Assembly: GCA_023663685.1 (NCBI GenBank)
Contig: JAMPHB010000013.1
Location: 1 to 35,673 of the forward strand
Reading direction: 5' to 3'
Source of the DNA: Blautia sp.
Lineage (GTDB): Bacteria > Bacillota > Clostridia > Lachnospirales > Lachnospiraceae
Length of the DNA stretch: 35,673 bases
Below the pieces are notes generated by a model. It saw only the letters and a list, made by a program, of their open reading frames with translations. It did not search any database and was not told the DNA's origin. Of the stretch, positions 32,844 to 35,673 are shown one piece after another (position 1 is the stretch's first letter; each line of letters opens with the position of its first letter). A program made the position numbers and the translations under genes.

Positions 32844-34253
32844 TTAATATTCTTTTATCTCAAAAGACCGAAGTACACAGTCTCTTGCTTCCGGCAAATC
32901 CGCCAGCTCGTGATTTTTAATCATCTGTGCCATAATGTTTCCGACCGCCGTCGCCTCGCCCGGCCCGGCGTAAACTCTCTTTCCCGTTGCCTTTGCCGTG
33001 AGGCGGTTTAAGTACGCGGCATTGGCGCCTCCTCCAATAATGTAGACCGCGCCGTAGGTTTTTCCGGTGTTTCTCTCAATCTCCTGCACCGTCTCCCCGT
33101 AACAGCCCGCAAGGCTCTGATAGATCACGGCGGCAATTTCTCCCACCTTCTCGGGAACCATCTGGTTCGTCCTGCGGCAGTAATCCTGAATCTCCGCCGT
33201 CATGCTCTCCGGCGCCAGAAAACAGCTGTCATTTGCATTGACACGCGACGGGAAATCATCGCACTCCTCCGCCATCTGGCAGAGCCCCGCAAATGAATAT
33301 TTATCATCCAGCTCGTGGCGCACGGACTGGATCATCCAGAGTCCCATGATGTTTTTCAGATAACGGAATCTGTAATCGTAGCCGCCCTCGTTCGTAAAGT
33401 TTGCCTTGCGGCTCTTTTCACTACAGTCTGCCTGCATAAGCTCCACGCCCATCAGCGACCACGTCCCCGAGCTCAAGTACAAAATATCGCCGTCCGCCGC
33501 CTCCTTTGACTTTGGCACTGCCATGACTGCCGCCGCTGTATCGTGGCTGCTGCACAGGACGACCTTACAGTCAAAGCCGACCTCCTCTGCAATTTCCGCT
33601 CTGAGGTTCCCCACCCCGGCGCCCGGCATCCGCAGCGGCAAAAATATGTCCTCCGGGTATCCCAGCTGGCAGATCAGCTCTCTGTCCCACTGCTTTGTCT
33701 GTGGGCTGACCAGCTGCGTGGAAGTCGCGTTTGTGTATTCCGATATTTTTTCTCCGGTCAGCAAAAACTGAAAATAATCCGGCAGCATCAGAAATGTTTT
33801 TGCCTGCACTAAAATCTCCGGTCTTTGCTTTTTGTCCGCCATCAGCTGGTAGATGGTATTGAAGCTCTGCTTCTGGATTCCGGTTCTGGCGTACAGCTCG
33901 TCCTCCGCAATTTTTTCATATACAAATGCGTCCATTCCCTTTGTGCGCTCGTCCCGGTAGCCGTATGTATCTCCCAGCACACGGTCGTCTGCGTCCAGCA
34001 ATACATAGTCTACCGCCCATGTGTCCACCGACATGCTCTCCGGTATCCTTCCGGTCGCGGCACACTGCTTCATACCGTTTACAATCTCCTCAAAGAGACG
34101 CTTCGTATCCCACAGAAGCTTACCGTCCTTATTTGTCATTCCATTCTCGAAGCGGTAGATCTCTTCCAGCTTCATTGTCCCGTCTTCCATATGCGCCAGC
34201 ATATGTCTTCCGCTCGAGGCCCCGATATCCACCGCCAGATAGTATTTGCACAT
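32844..34253 (-). CDS. rhaB: rhamnulokinase
   Basis: This 469 aa FGGY-family kinase phosphorylates L-rhamnulose at O1. The N-terminal phosphate loop 'AVDIGASSGRHML', 'SVDTWAVDYVLLD', 'SSHDTAAAV' and the C-terminal adenosine motif 'VYIIGGGANAAYLNRLTA' are intact. It is somewhat shorter than E. coli RhaB (489 aa), within family range. It is the first gene of rhaBAD, with GGGGGAAG before the ATG at 34253. Control is probably through the inverted repeat at 34334-34372 and the divergent AraC regulator. Confidence 0.96.
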   Translation of the reverse strand: MCKYYLAVDIGASSGRHMLAHMEDGTMKLEEIYRFENGMTNKDGKLLWDTKRLFEEIVNGMKQCAATGRIPESMSVDTWAVDYVLLDADDRVLGDTYGYRDERTKGMDAFVYEKIAEDELYARTGIQKQSFNTIYQLMADKKQRPEILVQAKTFLMLPDYFQFLLTGEKISEYTNATSTQLVSPQTKQWDRELICQLGYPEDIFLPLRMPGAGVGNLRAEIAEEVGFDCKVVLCSSHDTAAAVMAVPKSKEAADGDILYLSSGTWSLMGVELMQADCSEKSRKANFTNEGGYDYRFRYLKNIMGLWMIQSVRHELDDKYSFAGLCQMAEECDDFPSRVNANDSCFLAPESMTAEIQDYCRRTNQMVPEKVGEIAAVIYQSLAGCYGETVQEIERNTGKTYGAVYIIGGGANAAYLNRLTAKATGKRVYAGPGEATAVGNIMAQMIKNHELADLPEARDCVLRSFEIKEY

Positions 34254-34333
34254 AAATCTTCCCCCGCTCCTTCCTCCAGTTTTTTATGGACATTTTTCCC
34301 TTCTGCTAGTATCATATAGGAAGGGAGCGAAAA

Positions 34334-34372
34334 AAATAAGGTCGTATTCCGACAGAAACAGGGACCTTATTT
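34334..34372. promoter_or_regulatory. 10-bp perfect inverted repeat, candidate rha operator
   Basis: AAATAAGGTC (34334-34343) and GACCTTATTT (34363-34372) are exact inverted copies with a 19-nt spacer, half sites about three helical turns apart. A minus-strand -10 TATGAT (34311-34316) lies close by, and the place of its missing -35 coincides with the near arm. This fits an activator-dependent rhaBAD promoter bound by the divergent AraC protein. A transcript hairpin ahead of the AraC gene is also possible. Confidence 0.55.
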
Positions 34373-34444
34373 GCGAATATGTGCAGAATCGCGGGAGCTG
34401 CGAAACAGCGGAGCAATTTGTGTATTATCAAAAAGGGGATATCT

Positions 34445-35407
34445 ATGAATGAAGAACTGCTGAACCATCTGCGGAAAATTACAGACGAGGAAAGGGTGCT
34501 CTTAGAGGAGCACTCCGACATTCAAAAGGGCATCTATACCTCCGGCAGGGAATTTGTCATCGACAATGCCAGACTTTTGGAGCGGGGACATCTGATTGAA
34601 ATCCGGCCGCACACGCGCTTTGCGCACTTTCCGAAGCACAGCCACAATTATGTGGAACTGGTCTACATGTGCTGCGGCAGCACCACCCACATTATTGACG
34701 ATACGAAGGAAATCCTTTTGCAGGAGGGGGATCTGCTTTTTCTCAACCAGGCGGCGACGCAGGAGATTCTTCCCGCCGGGGAAAATGATGTCGCTGTCAA
34801 TTTTATTATCCTGCCGGAATTTTTTAACCGCGCCCTCTCCATGATCGAGCGCGACAACGTGCTGCGCAGCTTTTTGATATCCACGCTCTCCAACCGCGAT
34901 TCCCAGATTACGCATCTGCATTTTCGGGCAAAGGATATCCTTCCCATCCAAAATCTGATTGAAAATATGCTGTGGACCCTGATCGAGAAAAAATCAGGCA
35001 TCAATACGGTCAACCAGATTACCATGGGACTTATTTTTATGAATTTGTCCATCTTCTCCGACGCCATGCTTCCCAGCCGGGAGGATCACTATGAGCAGGA
35101 TCTGATCGTGCGCATCCTAAAGTATGTCGAGACACACTATAAGGACGGAACGCTCTCCGGGATTTCCTCCGAAATCAGTCTTCCGCCCTATTATGTCAGC
35201 CGCCTGCTCAAAAAATATACCAGCCGCACATTTAAAGAGCTGCTGCAGCAACAGAGGCTCCAGCAGACCGTTTATCTGCTGAAGCAGACGACGCTCTCCG
35301 TCGATGGCATTATGGAAGCGGTCGGGTATCACAACAGCAGCTTTTTCTACCGCATCTTCCGCGAGAAATACGGATGCTCGCCGAAAGAATACCGTTTGTA
35401 TTTTTAG
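34445..35407 (+). CDS. AraC family regulator, likely rhamnose regulator
   Basis: This 320 aa protein has an N-terminal cupin-like effector domain (about residues 45-130, 'RFAHFPKHSHNYVELVYMCCGSTTHIIDDTKEILLQEGDLLFLNQAATQE'), a helical linker and a C-terminal AraC double helix-turn-helix (about 220-318, 'LSGISSEISLPPYYVSRLLKKYTSRTFKELLQQQRLQQTVYLLKQTTLSVDGIMEAVGYHNSSFFYRIFREKYGCSPKEYRLYF'). AAGGGGAT lies 6 nt before ATG 34445; the upstream frame is discarded. It is divergent from rhaBAD with the inverted repeat between them, so it is the likely rhaBAD activator, analogous in role to RhaS/RhaR but not clearly orthologous. Confidence 0.88.
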   Translation: MNEELLNHLRKITDEERVLLEEHSDIQKGIYTSGREFVIDNARLLERGHLIEIRPHTRFAHFPKHSHNYVELVYMCCGSTTHIIDDTKEILLQEGDLLFLNQAATQEILPAGENDVAVNFIILPEFFNRALSMIERDNVLRSFLISTLSNRDSQITHLHFRAKDILPIQNLIENMLWTLIEKKSGINTVNQITMGLIFMNLSIFSDAMLPSREDHYEQDLIVRILKYVETHYKDGTLSGISSEISLPPYYVSRLLKKYTSRTFKELLQQQRLQQTVYLLKQTTLSVDGIMEAVGYHNSSFFYRIFREKYGCSPKEYRLYF

Positions 35408-35565
35408 AGCGGCGTGAGCCGTTTGCGGAGGCAGACGAAAACGCTTATATACAGGCGTCGCATCATGCCATGTGGGGCGGGCGGCGCCTCCATTTAGGAA
35501 AAAACGTGTATATCAATTATTACTGTACGCTGGTTGACGATACACATATTTATATCGGGGATAAT
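35408..35565 (+). pseudogene. fragment of a hexapeptide-repeat sugar O-acetyltransferase
   Basis: A frame of about 50 codons reads 'EPFAEADENAYIQ', 'HAMWGGRRLHLGKNVYINYYCTLVDDTHIYIGDN', which matches the start of the left-handed beta-helix of maltose/galactoside O-acetyltransferases. After IGDN the match stops abruptly and the frame ends at 35595 with unrelated residues. The N-terminal helical part and the catalytic His region are both missing. It begins right at the AraC stop codon, without its own start, so it is a decayed leftover. The last 100 bp of the window are AT-rich and show no gene. Confidence 0.6.
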
Positions 35566-35673
35566 TCAGACAGGATTTCTACAAATAATTTGTAATTGGT
35601 ACTGGCATTTCAAATATAAATTTTATCCAATATTAAAGTCTTTTGTTTTCAAGTCGCAATAATATCTTCCATT

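Noticed and set aside
1-35673. CRISPR array, rRNA genes, integrases or an intact IS element
   Set aside because: No regularly spaced direct repeats, no rRNA-like sequence and no intact transposase or recombinase; only the Rpn remnant and the MITE-like repeat suggest mobility.

Overview
The window looks like a chromosomal segment of an anaerobic, spore-forming, motile gut-type Firmicute, most likely Lachnospiraceae (Clostridia). This rests on the style of the proteins (CotF-like spore coat protein, several Clostridia-type methyl-accepting chemotaxis proteins, DUF4358 lipoprotein, a LacI-like sensor fused to GGDEF), strong GGAGG-type ribosome binding sites, AT-rich promoters next to moderately GC-rich genes, and intrinsic terminators with T-tracts. 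The genus cannot be fixed from the sequence alone.

Left part (1-8690). A C-terminally broken alpha/beta hydrolase is divergent from a LysR regulator, and a perfect 17-bp palindrome lies between their promoters. Then come a self-inhibited-type Fic protein, a tRNA-Pro(CGG) with a hairpin terminator, a MITE-like imperfect inverted repeat of about 270 bp, an SDR reductase resembling the EF-P 5-aminopentanone reductase family, and a tightly coupled minus-strand operon (methyltransferase, CapA-like lipoprotein, GlgX-type debranching enzyme). A small XRE regulator and a bidirectional terminator close the section.

Middle part (8691-17709). Three transmembrane chemoreceptors are interleaved with a transglutaminase-like membrane protein plus DUF4358 lipoprotein pair, a remnant of an Rpn/PD-(D/E)XK transposase-type nuclease, and a CotF-like protein. 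A perfect 13-bp inverted repeat lies in front of the transglutaminase operon.

Right part (17743-35407) is a coherent carbohydrate locus built around L-rhamnose. One minus-strand operon encodes a sugar ABC importer (ATPase, permease, binding lipoprotein, permease), then beta-phosphoglucomutase, a GH3 enzyme, a GH78 alpha-L-rhamnosidase and a cytoplasmic LacI-like-sensor diguanylate cyclase. A second minus-strand operon encodes RhaB, RhaA and RhaD. Each operon has its own divergent AraC/cupin regulator. The GH3 enzyme carries the NagZ-type Asp-x-His dyad that has been linked to retaining beta-glycoside phosphorylase activity, and it sits directly after PgmB, which consumes beta-glucose-1-phosphate. 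I infer cytosolic breakdown of an imported rhamnosyl-beta-glucoside (rutinose-like): GH78 releases rhamnose for RhaABD, GH3 phosphorolyses the beta-glucoside, and PgmB makes glucose-6-phosphate. The overlapping diguanylate cyclase gene would report sugar status as c-di-GMP, and a chemoreceptor gene follows 33 bp later. This wiring is the most interesting content of the window. The right edge holds a fragment of a hexapeptide-repeat acetyltransferase.
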